Of a DNA stretch of 64,000 nucleotides, positions 22,865 to 33,266 are shown piece by piece; the first letter of the stretch is position 1; each line of letters starts with the position of its first letter. The notes under the pieces were generated by a model, which saw only the letters and a list, made by a program, of their open reading frames with translations, did not search any database and was not told the origin of the DNA. The translations under genes and the position numbers were made by a program. The stretch lies in contig CALSFV010000436.1 of the NCBI GenBank assembly GCA_943737045.1, forward strand, positions 83,769-147,768, given 5' to 3'. Origin of the DNA: Parapristionchus giblindavisi (lineage: Eukaryota > Nematoda > Chromadorea > Rhabditida > Diplogasteridae).

Positions 22865-23631
22865 GTCTAGTCCATTCCACGCGATTACTGTATCACCCGG
22901 TTATCGATTTTTCTGCCCCCCAAAATTTATTGGTTTTATGCCCGTGGTACATTGATCGGCGAAAAAGTATATGAGATATGTTTTCGAACAGTAGGTGAAT
23001 ATCGATTTATTGATTTTGTTTGCTATCGATTTACCCTCTTTTCGAAAAGCGGACACGCCTAGGTTTTCCTAATATCGTATTTGGTTCTTTTGCTTCACTC
23101 TTCAACCACTTTTCTTCGTTTCTCCTTTCTTCCATTTAATCGTTCTTACGTCCACCCGTTGTTGAATTATCATTATCATTATTATTAATGTAATTTTGTG
23201 CACATGATTAAATATATATTGGCGGTTTTAAAGCCTCTGGCTGCGTTTTCTTTGTTGGTAAAGATTACTTGCTGTTGTACATCGCAAGGGGATAGCAGCG
23301 TACGATTTGAATGGATATTTTGACATGTGCTGATAACAGTCAAATATAATAGTTGATATAATAGCTGCAAACACAGCACTTATCCGTCGTTTCGAGATGG
23401 ATATCTACAAATTGACACTTGAAACCACCTTGTTGAGATGTGTCAGCTCTCCGATTCACCCTCTACCATTCTACTCCCAGATTGAACTTATCATTGCTCA
23501 TTATCTATCAATAGTTTGTCAAATAAATAAGTAAAGTAGAATTATCCTAACTGGATCTTACAGTAATCATAGTGAAGTACGGTAGTCCAAAATTAACTAC
23601 CCAAGTAGTCAGAATATTGTGATTGATGCCT

Positions 23632-23698
23632 TTAAAGGCGCACTCCGAGCAAATTGTGCTCTCCGCTCTGGCAACGCTCTCTCGTAGACAAAGAAAAC
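23632..23698. repeat. Truncated MITE family A upstream of MSP-1
   Basis: Only the left arm and loop remain (AAAGGCGCACTCCGAGC to GTAGACAAAGAAAACC). The same truncated copy sits upstream of MSP-3 at 37048-37115, showing it was there before the inverted duplication. Confidence 0.75.
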
Positions 23699-23847
23699 CA
23701 GATAACTCATTTATGTTTTCCATGAATATGAGGATATTTAAGTAATGAACTTATGTACGTGTACATGTAAATAATACTAATCAAATTTAACACAATGGCA
23801 ATTTAAATAATAATTCGATAGAACATTATGAAAATTGCATTCTTGCC

Positions 23848-23855
23848 TATAAAAG
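23848..23855 (+). promoter_or_regulatory. TATA box of MSP-1
   Basis: TATAAAAG lies 42 nt before the start codon, inside GCCTATAAAAGACTGCG, which is conserved upstream of all four MSP genes. It implies a very short 5' leader. Confidence 0.75.
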
Positions 23856-23889
23856 ACTGCGCTATCAGTCAATCTTCACATTAGTCGTC

Positions 23890-24549
23890 ATGGCTCAGTC
23901 AGTACCTCCCGGAGATATCGCCACCCAACCCGGATCCAAGATCGTCTTCAACGCTCCCTATGATGACAAGCACACCTACCACATCAAGGTAAGCTCAGCT
24001 CTTATGGTCTAGGGTCTTAGGGTTTTAAGCTCCTAGGGATTAAGGTCCTGTTGTTTTAAAGTCATACGGTTTTAAGGTTGACTTACATTATGGTTTAGGG
24101 TCTTAGGGATTACGGCTTTAAGGTCTTATAATTAGGGTTTCAACATTTCAACGGATCAGGGTTAAAAGATCTTCGGCAATCTATTGAGAATGCTAATCTT
24201 GATATTTTCAGGTGACCAACTCCTCTGCTCGTCGTATCGGATGGGCCTTCAAGACCACCAACATGAAGAGACTTGGAGTCGACCCCGGATCAGGAGTTCT
24301 CGACCCCAAGGAGGCTGCCCTCATCGCTGTCTCCTGTGATGCCTTCGCCTACGGACAGGAGGTACAGTATCTTTGATCTTGTTGGCATACTGTACCTTAT
24401 GATTCTCCGTTCAGGACACCAACAACGACCGTATCACCATCGAGTGGACCAACACCCCTGATGGAGCCGCCAAGCAGTTCCGTCGTGAATGGTTCCAAGG
24501 CGACGGTATGGTTCGCAGAAAGAATCTCCCAATCGAGTACAACCCCTAA
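23890..24549 (+). CDS. msp: Major sperm protein (MSP-1), 127 residues
   Basis: MSP is the cytoskeletal protein of amoeboid nematode sperm; it forms the filaments for crawling and is also an oocyte-maturation signal. Exons are 23890-23988, 24212-24361 and 24415-24549 (99, 150, 135 nt). The single immunoglobulin-like MSP domain fills the protein, from [20 protein letters not shown] to [12 protein letters not shown]. The length is the standard 127 residues. Intron 1 has TTAGGGTTTTAAG-type low complexity. The 53-nt intron 2 is a hairpin with GGTACAGTAT/ATACTGTACC arms. All four MSP genes here encode the same protein by my reading, so gene conversion or recent duplication is likely. Confidence 0.97.
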
Positions 24550-24561
24550 ACACACACGCTC

Positions 24562-24567
24562 AATAAA
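24562..24567 (+). terminator. Poly(A) signal of MSP-1
   Basis: AATAAA, 12 nt past the stop codon, inside GCTCAATAAACTA shared with MSP-2. Confidence 0.75.
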
Positions 24568-24681
24568 CTAATACATCAACCCTTATCGAGATTTGTTGTT
24601 CATTTCATTTCATTTCGAACACAAGAGTAAACTCTGGTGCATGGGTGAAAAAAAGTTTTTCTTCTTGCACTCGACAGTCTC

Positions 24682-25181
24682 ACAAGGGAATCCTTTCACC
24701 TCGCGGAAACCAATCCAGATGAAAATTTGCACAGGCATTGTTGAAGGCGATAGAAAATGATACGTGAAGTCGAAAAATGCAGCAGGGCAAAACCCGAGCC
24801 GCAGCATCTATCAAAACTTGGTCAAACTCAGCGCGCATTCGCCGCATTTTGAAGCAATGAGAGAAACCTTATTGGTGGTGCAGTTTCTTAGTACAATCGC
24901 GTTGATGCTATCTTTTCGGAATCTTTTTGTCTGTAATGTACGAGCCACTGTCCACAGCATTCACCAATCAAGTTGATACCTTTCTTCAGAAATAGAGACG
25001 ATTAATTCAGATTGTTGGCGGAGAATGCGCGCCAAGTTTGACCAAGTTTGGATAGATCCTTCGGCTCGGGTATTGCCCTGCTGCATTTTTCGACTTCACA
25101 TATCATTTTCTATTGCTTTCAACAATGCCTGTGCAAATTTTCATCTGGATTGGTTTCCGCGAGGTAAAAGGATTCCCTTGT
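24682..25181. mobile_element. 500-bp fold-back element
   Basis: Arms of about 160 bp: left ACAAGGGAATCCTTTCACCT, with AAATGCAGCAGGGCAAAACC further in; the right arm is the complement, ending AAAGGATTCCCTTGT. The central 170 bp is unique and without coding sequence. No clear target duplication. Confidence 0.85.
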
Positions 25182-25869
25182 CAGAACATTGATGTTGATC
25201 TTCTTATGAGCATCTTTCGATTCCACGAGTCTGAGAAGATGAACAGGTTGTTTGAAGATGACCAAAGGGTATTAATTACTAGTAGAAGATAAGGAGTGTG
25301 TTGTACAGCACACAAAACACAGTTTAAAACAGCACAAAACACAAACACATAGTTTTTCAATCTTGTTCTAACTAGAAGAAATATACTAATACTTTATACA
25401 TATCAAGTAATAACACTAGATGAAGGGATAGAAATATAAAGAAAGAGAAACTAGTTCGCCACTCCACCTCGGTCAATGTGCTTGCAATCCAGAACCTGAT
25501 GGGTACAGTTTAAGCTAGCAACAAGGTTATGTTAGCTAGGTTAGTTAGCTGTTAGCTGCAGCTAGCAAGAACAGCGAAAGAACACAACATATATTTCTCT
25601 CGAAATCGCACTATACTCGTATACTATACTTTGGACTGGTTCCGTGTTCTGAAGCTGAGCCCATTCACACAGAGAAAGGAGGTGGACACTACTGCAGAAG
25701 CCGAGATTGGGGGCGGGGCCTTAAATTATTATCAGAATAAGTGTCGCGTGTGTCACGCTTTTCACGCTATTCGCCTATTCATAATTGTTTATTTGAGTAG
25801 GATCATCTAGTCAATGACTAATGAATATGTATATAATCAATTGATGATTAGTTATCCAATTTGGGGTAA
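25182..25869. other. Intergenic, no gene seen
   Basis: Contains GCTAGCTAGGTTAGTTAGCT-like short repeats at 25533-25565 and nothing coding that I can support. Confidence 0.4.
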
Positions 25870-26095
25870 TCTGCACAGAGATTAAATTTGCCCGAATGCC
25901 GTTAGTTGGCGAACGATTTGCCCGTATTCAGACAAATGATAGCCTGTATATGGGCAAATCGGTGGTTTTTGGGCTACCATTTGCCCAAATATGGGCAAAT
26001 CGTGTACATAAGTATCGTAAGTTGGCAAATCTATTACCCATATTTGGGTAAGTTTGCTCTCAGTGTGGGCATCTGCAGAAGTGTCCTGAGGTGTA
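25870..26095. repeat. Degenerate TTTGCCC(A/G)TAT repeat cluster
   Basis: Words such as ATTTGCCCAAATATGGGCAA and GGCAAATC recur in both orientations, making many overlapping small hairpins. The start and end words (GATTAAATTTGCCCGAATGC, GTAAGTTTGCTC) may be diverged element ends. Confidence 0.6.
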
Positions 26096-26117
26096 ACCAT
26101 AGGTGGGCACGGGGGGC

Positions 26118-28406
26118 GATCATTTCGGCAAAGATCATTTCGGCAACGGATCATAAATCTGTTGGTAGATGGCCTATGGCAACAAAAGTTGTATCATTGT
26201 TATCAGTGGGGGTGTATGGTATTGTGCTACCGTAACCGTCGGGAATCGCGAACTGATTTTTATCATTCGACTCATGACACGGGGTTCATGGTTGAAAATG
26301 ACCGAAGTCGAAAAATTCATGATGCTCCGAGACCAAATACTAGTTATAATAATAATAATATTTATACGTATTCATGAGTAAACAGTGAAACGTGTGATAG
26401 AAGTAAAAGAGAGTTGCCATTATATCAATAGTGAGCCACCTTTTATTTTTCTGGATACCGTAACCCCAGCTACCGTAATCTAGCTACCGTACCCTAGGGT
26501 TGCAGGAACGGGAGCGAAGTCTACGCACCCTATTCCCACCCCTCCCTTCTCTCTAGCAATCGCCTGTGAGAGGCACTCTCTCCCTTCCCAACTTCGTAAT
26601 TTGACACATCACGGCTAGAGGGTGCGTAATTCCCGCACCTTTGCGGGAATTACGCACTGTCTCCCACCTCTCCCTTCCCTTCTCTCTGCTCTCTCTTCAC
26701 TCCAGCCGCCTCACATTGAGGCACCCCCATTGAGACACGTTTGAAGAGATATCTAATTCCCCTCACATCTGAGAGCTTAGCAGTCAACAGAAAAGTTGTA
26801 GCTCACGTCGATCCGGCTCTGATTCCTTTTTGGAAGAGTCTATACGATCAAAACAAACAAAATTACATTCGTTCTTCGGTTTCAAAGGGAAATCGCAAAG
26901 ATTACTTCTCAATTAAATATTTTTTATGTACAATTGAATTTCTCTCAATGATCAGAGGAATCAGATTTCCCCTGAATATTGATTATCCGAGTCATTATCT
27001 CTATTTTACATTTCAATGATTTATTGTCTCGAGAGCGACTTTGTTCACCTCTCATTGTCCACTCTCGTCGCGCGGCTGATTGTGAGTTTCTTTAATTTAG
27101 AACAATAACAAATACAGTCAGATACAGTGTCCGAGACTTCCTTTAGATGAGGCAACAACAACCGAGTGTTCATCGAGTTAATCGAGATGGCTTTATTTTC
27201 AATTAAAATCGATCTCTCATTGTCAGAATCTGTCAGTGTTTAGGCTCATTCGATATGATCTGGGATTTTTGTTTTAATTTTTTTAAATTCTTTAACCATC
27301 TCGAAAAAAATCAAAATATATTTTCTTATATTTGTTCTAAAAAATGTAAAAAGCACCGTCAAAGTTGAAATATTTGTGACAATTTCCTACAATATTTGAC
27401 AAAACTTAAGAGGAATCTCATTTTATCATTTTTACGATGTTCATGAAATATTGTCTAAGAGTTTTTAGTGTGGACTGTATCAATTTATACAGTTTGGATC
27501 ATGGCTGCAAAACTGATAGAGTGGACAATGATAGGTGAACAAAGTCGCTCTCGAGACAAATAAATCATTGAAATGTAAAATAGAGAGAATGATTCGGATA
27601 ATCAATATTCAGGGGAAATCTGATCCCTCTGATCATTGAGAGAAATTCAATTGTACATAAAAATACTTAATTGATAAATAATCTTTGCGATTTCCCTTTG
27701 AAACCGAAGAACGAATGTAATTTTGTTTGTTTTGATCGTATAGACTCTTCCAAAAAGGAATCAGAGTCGGATCGACGTGAGCTACAACTTTGCTGTTGAC
27801 TGCTAAGCTCTCAGATGCGAGGGTAATTAGATATCTCTTCAAATGTGTCTCAATGGGGGTGCCTCAATGTGAGGCGGCTGGAGTGAAGAGAGAGCAGAGA
27901 GAAGGGAAGGGAGAGGTGGGAGACAGTGCGTAATTCCCGCAAAGGTGCGGGAATTACGCACCCTCTGGCAGTCTCTCTTGTCTCGTGCGGGAAATGACGA
28001 GAGAGGGGCAAGAGATGGGAAGAGGGCGCGGTAAATTCGATTACGCTTACGCAACGGCAACCCTACCGTACCCTACTATATTATAGCGAAATTCACTCAA
28101 ATCCCGGTTCGATTACGGTAGTTCGGGTTACGGTATCCAGAAAGATAAAAGTTGGGTCACTATTCATATAATAGCTACCAGTATTTGGTCTCGGAGCATC
28201 ATGAATTTTTCGACTTCGGCCATTTTCATCAATGAACCCCTGGTCATGGGTCGAATGAAAAAAATCAGTTCGCGATTCCCGACGGTTACGGTAGCACAAT
28301 ACCGAACACCCCCACTGATAACAATGATACAACTTTTGTTGCCATAGGCCATCTTCCAACAGATTTATGATCCGTTGCCGAAATGATCGTTGCCGAAATG
28401 ATCGGC
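26118..28406. mobile_element. 2.3-kb palindromic transposon
   Basis: Left end GATCATTTCGGCAAAGATCA; right end is its complement. Matching arm landmarks: GGCCTATGGCAACAAAAG (26171 and, reversed, about 28350), GTGCGGGAATTACGCAC words (about 26640 and 27950), and a run starting CAATGGGGGTGCCTCAATGT near both inner shoulders. The arms are about 0.9-1 kb with some divergence; the loop is about 27110-27480. A frame beginning MKRYLI is open in both arms (26741 on plus, 27842 on minus) only because the arms match. No transposase recognised. Confidence 0.85.
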
Positions 28407-28430
28407 GACCCACAGCACATGAGACCGTGC

Positions 28431-28560
28431 AACCCACAGCACATGAGATCTGTGAGGTACTATATTTAGCACTTTTTGCGTGTTAAAAGTAAAAAAAAGT
28501 GCTAAATATAAAACTTCATAGGTCTTATGTGCTGTGGGTTACACCTCTGTTCTCTCTGTG
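28431..28560. repeat. Palindromic MITE, family C (copy 2)
   Basis: Starts AACCCACAGCACATGAGATC and ends TTATGTGCTGTGGGTTACAC plus TTCTCTCTGTG. A partial duplicate of its left end (CCCACAGCACATGAGACCGT) precedes it at 28409. It abuts the palindromic transposon. Confidence 0.8.
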
Positions 28561-28890
28561 TTGCGCCATCTACCTTTGTTCATCAAAGAAAGATCGAAGA
28601 AGAGATTAGGCCCTCTGGATTGAACTGGCCTTGAATAGGCATAGCTGAGCTCCCGCAGGGCTTCATGTGCTTTGAGCAATGGGGTGTACCCTTACCGTTT
28701 ACCTTTATTCAGTGATCTAAATTTTTCGTAGCATTTAACGATTTAACGATGCAGCAATTGATTTGCAAAAACAAAATTGCCTTTTTGCATGAATATGAAC
28801 TAATGAAAATGTAAATTATCCTAATATAATTTAACACGTGGTAATTCAAAAATTAATTTGATAGAACAATATGAAAATTGCATTCTTGCC
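28561..28890. other. MSP-2 upstream region
   Basis: A TTCATGTGC(T/C)TTGA word at about 28660 recurs at about 29785. No gene is seen. The last 60 nt match the upstream region of the other MSP genes. Confidence 0.45.
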
Positions 28891-28898
28891 TATAAAAG
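28891..28898 (+). promoter_or_regulatory. TATA box of MSP-2
   Basis: TATAAAAG, 42 nt before the start codon, in the conserved MSP upstream block. Confidence 0.75.
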
Positions 28899-28932
28899 AC
28901 TGCGTGATCGGTCAATCTTCACATTAGTCGTC

Positions 28933-29491
28933 ATGGCTCAGTCAGTACCTCCCGGAGATATCGCCACCCAACCCGGATCCAAGATCGTCTTCAACGCTCC
29001 CTACGATGACAAGCACACCTACCACATCAAGGTTAGCTGAGATTTTATGGTTTAAGGTCCTAAGGTCTTAAAGTCCTAGGGTCTTAAGGTCTTAAGGTCT
29101 TAGGGCTTTAAGATTAAGATAGGGGTTCATGGTTTAGTCCTTGTTGATTTCAGGTGACCAACTCTTCTGCTCGCCGTATCGGATGGGCTTTCAAGACCAC
29201 CAACATGAAGAGACTTGGAGTCGACCCCGGATCAGGAGTTCTCGACCCCAAGGAGGCTGCCCTCATCGCTGTCTCCTGTGATGCCTTCGCCTACGGACAG
29301 GAGGTACAGTATCTTTGATCTTGTTGGCATACTGTATCTTATGGTTCTCCGTTCAGGACACCAACAACGACCGTATCACCATCGAGTGGACCAACACCCC
29401 TGATGGAGCCGCCAAGCAGTTCCGTCGTGAATGGTTCCAAGGCGACGGTATGGTTCGCAGAAAGAACCTCCCCATCGAATACAACCCCTAA
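28933..29491 (+). CDS. msp: Major sperm protein (MSP-2), 127 residues
   Basis: Exons are 28933-29031, 29154-29303 and 29357-29491. The protein reads the same as MSP-1; nucleotide differences are silent (for example TAT to TAC at Tyr24). Intron 1 is shorter (122 nt against 223) because fewer GGTCTTAAGG words are present. A 3' slip duplicated about 20 nt: CTCCCCATCGAATACA occurs again just after the stop, within the 3' UTR. AATAAA follows at 29528. Confidence 0.97.
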
Positions 29492-29527
29492 ACTCCCCAT
29501 CGAATACAGCCCCATAAACACACGCTC

Positions 29528-29533
29528 AATAAA
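29528..29533 (+). terminator. Poly(A) signal of MSP-2
   Basis: AATAAA, 36 nt past the stop, in the block shared with MSP-1. Confidence 0.75.
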
Positions 29534-30095
29534 CTACATCAACCCTTATCGAGTTTTGTACTATAATTACACTTGCAAATTACAATTCTGAAGTAAAATT
29601 GTACACTATTGTAATAATTTTTTGTTGCTGTATGAATCGTCCTTTCGAAAATATCATGTTTCGAAAGACGTAGCATGACTCAAATTCGAATGCTATTAGT
29701 ATTTGTGTTAGCTGGAAGAGATAACAAAAATAATTTTATAATCGAGCAATTATCACTGGCCTAGCAGTGATCACCCGCAAGACTTCATGTGCCTTGACAA
29801 GGGAAGTATAAGAAATATCTTTAAAAAAACAACTTAACAACTCATGCTTTTTTGCTTCATCGTTTATTTAAGCTGAAGGGGCGTTTCTAGCTGAACTTCA
29901 TCTAAGTAATGTAGTTAGCTGAGACATTGCTAAGCAACTTTTGGCTGAGTGTAAAGTTCAATCGTTTTCTTGAATGGAGAAAACTATCTCTCAGAGACGG
30001 AAGGATAAGAACTTGCAAGCAAATTCCCCCCCCCCCCTGCGCCTGACTTACTCACTTATTGCACTTATTGTTAGTGCTGATAAGATAAATGTATT
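29534..30095. other. Intergenic, no gene seen
   Basis: A run of C lies at 30028-30037. Nothing coding is supported. Confidence 0.4.
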
Positions 30096-30765
30096 TTATT
30101 GCACCATTGCCCGGTTCTTATAGAATCAAGTGATAACATGAACACAGAAAGTATTGACAAATATTTATTCAATTTTATGCGTGAACCAAACTAGATTTGG
30201 ACATCTCCTTGCTTACTTCTACCTAAAACAGATAAAATAATTGATTATGGGAGATGGGATAAGAAGAATTCGGTCACCGCCCTGACCACTTCCCACTCAT
30301 CATACGCCCTCCTTGATGGAGAGTTGCTGGAGAATGGGAAGGAGCAGGACGAAACATGTATCGACACTATCGCAGAAGATTGTATCACCGCTAGAGTTAT
30401 TTATACATATCAAAGGAGTATCAAAGTAAACCAAGAAGACATGGCAGCCAAGAAAAAAGTCATCCTCATCTTTTCCTTAAATGGTAACAGTTAAGATAAG
30501 TGAACTTAAGATTAAGGTACAAGCCTTAAGGTTGTAGAACCCTAAGTCGTTAATGATAAATAACGTGAGAAAAGAGGAGGAATGAGCTTGAGAATGCGAA
30601 GAAATGGACCCCTTTTATTCACTCAATTAAGAATTTTGAATATGCCAGAACATAATTGGACTCATTCAAATGAAATTGCATTGTTGGTAATGTCTAAATT
30701 GGCCCAAATTTGGTTTGCATAATACAATTATAGTGATCACTGACAACAAAGACTTTTCATGACGT
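30096..30765 (+). repeat. Direct repeat D, copy 1
   Basis: It matches 32310-32990 in the same orientation, including ATTGACAAATATTTATTCAA and a coding-like block at about 30270-30355. In that block the plus frame reads NSVTALTTSHSSYALLDGEL, and most differences from copy 2 are silent in this frame. The frame is open from about 30190 to 30495 in copy 1. I do not recognise it; it could be an exon of an unknown gene or a repeat. Confidence 0.6.
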
Positions 30766-31555
30766 GTAAAATTAATTTCAAATTTTTTTGTTTGGTTAAG
30801 ATCTGAGGGGTTAGGGTTTTAAGGTCTTGAGGATTTTCAGGTGACGGGGGGGGGGGGTGAACAGATATAATCTATTATCACGTTCGCCTTACGTGTCTAC
30901 ACGTAATGCTGTCACAGGCATCCATGTAACGTTTGCACTATTGGCATAATTTAATATTTTATGAATCAAATTGATGAATATAGAATTAAAACCGTCCGAA
31001 CAATACATATTCCGCTCTTTTGTTGATCTGACTCCGCCCACTTCTTCGCGCGACATTGCATTTTCGCATATTTTATTGAATTTTATGGAATTTAATCGTC
31101 ATTTCATTGGACTTTGAGCAAAAATATAATTATATGCATTTTAAAAACATTCGGAAAAACTTCCCGAAAATTTTGCGGAAATTTTGTTGTACGTTTTTCT
31201 CAACGGTGGAGATGTTTACTAAGGTCGGCATTTGCGTGGTGTATGAAAAACTTTCTTCTATAATAAGATTTTTTCTCGAAAATTGAATTTTTGAAGGAAA
31301 ATGATGCTTCAAAAAGGCCAAGTCGGATATTACGTATACGAGGAAAACCTAATCCATGACCCCCCCCCCATTGCACATTATTCCATCTCGTCGAGAAAAT
31401 AACCCGCGGTGCCAAAAACTTTTGATAGCCATCCCAGCGATGGCCATGATATATGGCACACAAAATATTTTTAAATATTTTAATTAAATTTTTAAAATAT
31501 TTAAATGTACACCAAAATCAATTTCAAATATAGTCCGTAAAAATGTACAGGGTGG
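30766..31555. other. Intergenic, no gene seen
   Basis: G run at 30845-30856 and C run at 31361-31369. AT-rich with AAATTTT words near 31460-31520. No exon supported. Confidence 0.4.
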
Positions 31556-32095
31556 GGATAAATTATTGACACACTGTAAAAACGTAATATTTCTTTTCAA
31601 AAAAATCGAGTTCCGTTCAAATATTTACCAGATATTCTTCAATCATCTAGGAATACAATAAAACAGTCATTGCCCGATTCTGCCTCCATTGGGCTTGATG
31701 ACGTCCTTGAGACGGGAGGGGTACGCCTCTCTCACTGTACGCGGGTAGGTGGTGTTAAGTGGTCAGGACAATCCGACCATTGCAGTTAGCAACCTGGGGG
31801 TCCACCTTAAGCACTAGGTGACTCTGGGGGTTATAGGCGAATTGCACGATGAGCAGCTTCTCATCGGAGAACACGATCATGAGGGTCTGCCCTACCCGCG
31901 TATATTGAGAGAGGCGTTCCCCTCTCGTCTCAAGGACGTCATCAAGCCCAATGGAGGCAGTATCGGGCAATGATTGTTTTATTATATTCCCAGATGTTTG
32001 AAGATTATTTGGCATATATTTGAACGGAACTCGATTTTTTTGAAAAAAGATATTCCGTTTTTTACGGTGTGTCAATAATTAATCCCCACCCTGTA
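31556..32095 (-). mobile_element. Mariner/Tc1-like relic with transposase fragment
   Basis: The ends are TACAGGGTGGGGATAAATTA and its complement (TAATCCCCACCCTGTA), flanked by TA, with arms of about 200 bp including ATTGACACAC. On the minus strand the right half encodes VGQTLMIVFSDEKLLIVQFA, then NPQSHLVL. This matches the (F/V)xDEK..F..N.Q..R block around the second catalytic Asp of mariner-type transposases. The rest of the transposase is missing, so the element is a non-autonomous relic of 540 bp. Confidence 0.85.
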
Positions 32096-32300
32096 CTTGT
32101 GTAATTGCCTGGGTACTGGCTGCTAAATAGAGAAAGAACAATCGATCGACTCCCCACTATTCCCTCCCTTCCTTCCTCGCACTCTCTGATCTACCTACTA
32201 TCTCACTTGTGCTCTCCCTCTAAACATAGAAACTCATTGTGGCTGTGGCTGGATGCTCTCGTACCAAATAAACAAGTGTATTTTATATGATCAATATAGG
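32096..32300. repeat. Dispersed ACTTGTGTAA..ACAAGTGTATTTTATA element
   Basis: It begins within the mariner end (GTACTTGTGTAATTGCC) and ends CTCGTACCAAATAAACAAGT plus GTATTTTATATGATC. It has the same order as 44385-44625, including AACATAGAAAC(T/A)CATTGTGG. Confidence 0.65.
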
Positions 32301-32309
32301 TGCCTAACC

Positions 32310-32990
32310 GGCGTCATTGCTCGGTTCTTATAAGAGTGATAACATCAACACGTATTGACAAATATTTATTCAAATCAGCATTTTATGAGTGAACCAAACT
32401 AGTTTTGGACTTCTCCTTGCTTAATTCTACCTAAAACATATTAAATGAGAATTGGTTATGGGGGATTAGATAAGATGAATTCAGTCACCGCCCTGACAAC
32501 TTCCCACTCAACATACGCCCTCCTTGATGGGGAGCTGCTGGAGAATGAGAAGGAACAGGACGAAACCATCGCTCCTAACAAAAAAAAACTTCCTCAACTA
32601 AATCGTCAAGCCACAAGCAGGCGTTTCAAAGTAAGAGTATCAAAGGAAACCAGGAAGATATTGCAACCATGAAAAAAGTCATCTTCATCTTTTCCTTAAA
32701 TGGTAACAGTTAAGATAAGTGAACTTAAGATTAAGGTACAAGCCTTAAGGTTGTAGAACCCTAAGTCGTTAATGATAAATAACTTACGTGAGAAAAGAGG
32801 AGGAATGAGCTTGCGAATGCGAAGAAATGGACCCCTTTTATTCACTCAATTAAGAATTTTGAATATGCCAGAACATAATTGGACTCATTCAAATCAAATT
32901 GCTTTGTTTGTAATGTCTAAATTGATCTAAACGTGGTTTGCATAACACAATTATAGATCACTGACAACAAAGACTTTTCATGACGTGTAA
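32310..32990 (+). repeat. Direct repeat D, copy 2
   Basis: The coding-like block reads, from a Met at 32445, MRIGYGGLDKMNSVTALTTS and onward for 75 codons. Past the block the two copies diverge by insertions, then rejoin at AAAAAAGTCATC(T/C)TCATCTT and run together to about 32990. Function unknown. Confidence 0.6.
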
Positions 32991-33266
32991 AATTAATTTT
33001 AATTCGATTAAGAAATATCATTGTACAAGATCAGCCTGAACTACCCTTGCTGTTGTTTTCATATGATTTGTGAATTGAGTGATATGGTTCATGATACAGT
33101 TAATACAAAAATGAATAAATAAACAACATTTAAGCAGTAATGTACTAGCAAATGTCTAGTGGTCCTGACCGAAGACTATATAAGACTGAAACCCAATTTA
33201 AGACGGAGTCCCACCAATTGTACCTTTACCTTTTTTTTACCCACCAATATTTTCGTGAATATACTG
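32991..33266. other. Intergenic, no gene seen
   Basis: AT-rich with no repeat family that I recognise. Confidence 0.4.

Noticed and set aside
26741..27019. MKRYLI frame conserved in two copies as a transposase
   Set aside because: The copies are the two arms of one palindrome, so conservation is not independent; no DDE or other motif seen.
28100..28125. GGTTCGATTACGG as a tRNA B box
   Set aside because: The B box consensus ends in CC rather than ACGG, no A box or acceptor stem is seen, and it lies in a transposon arm.
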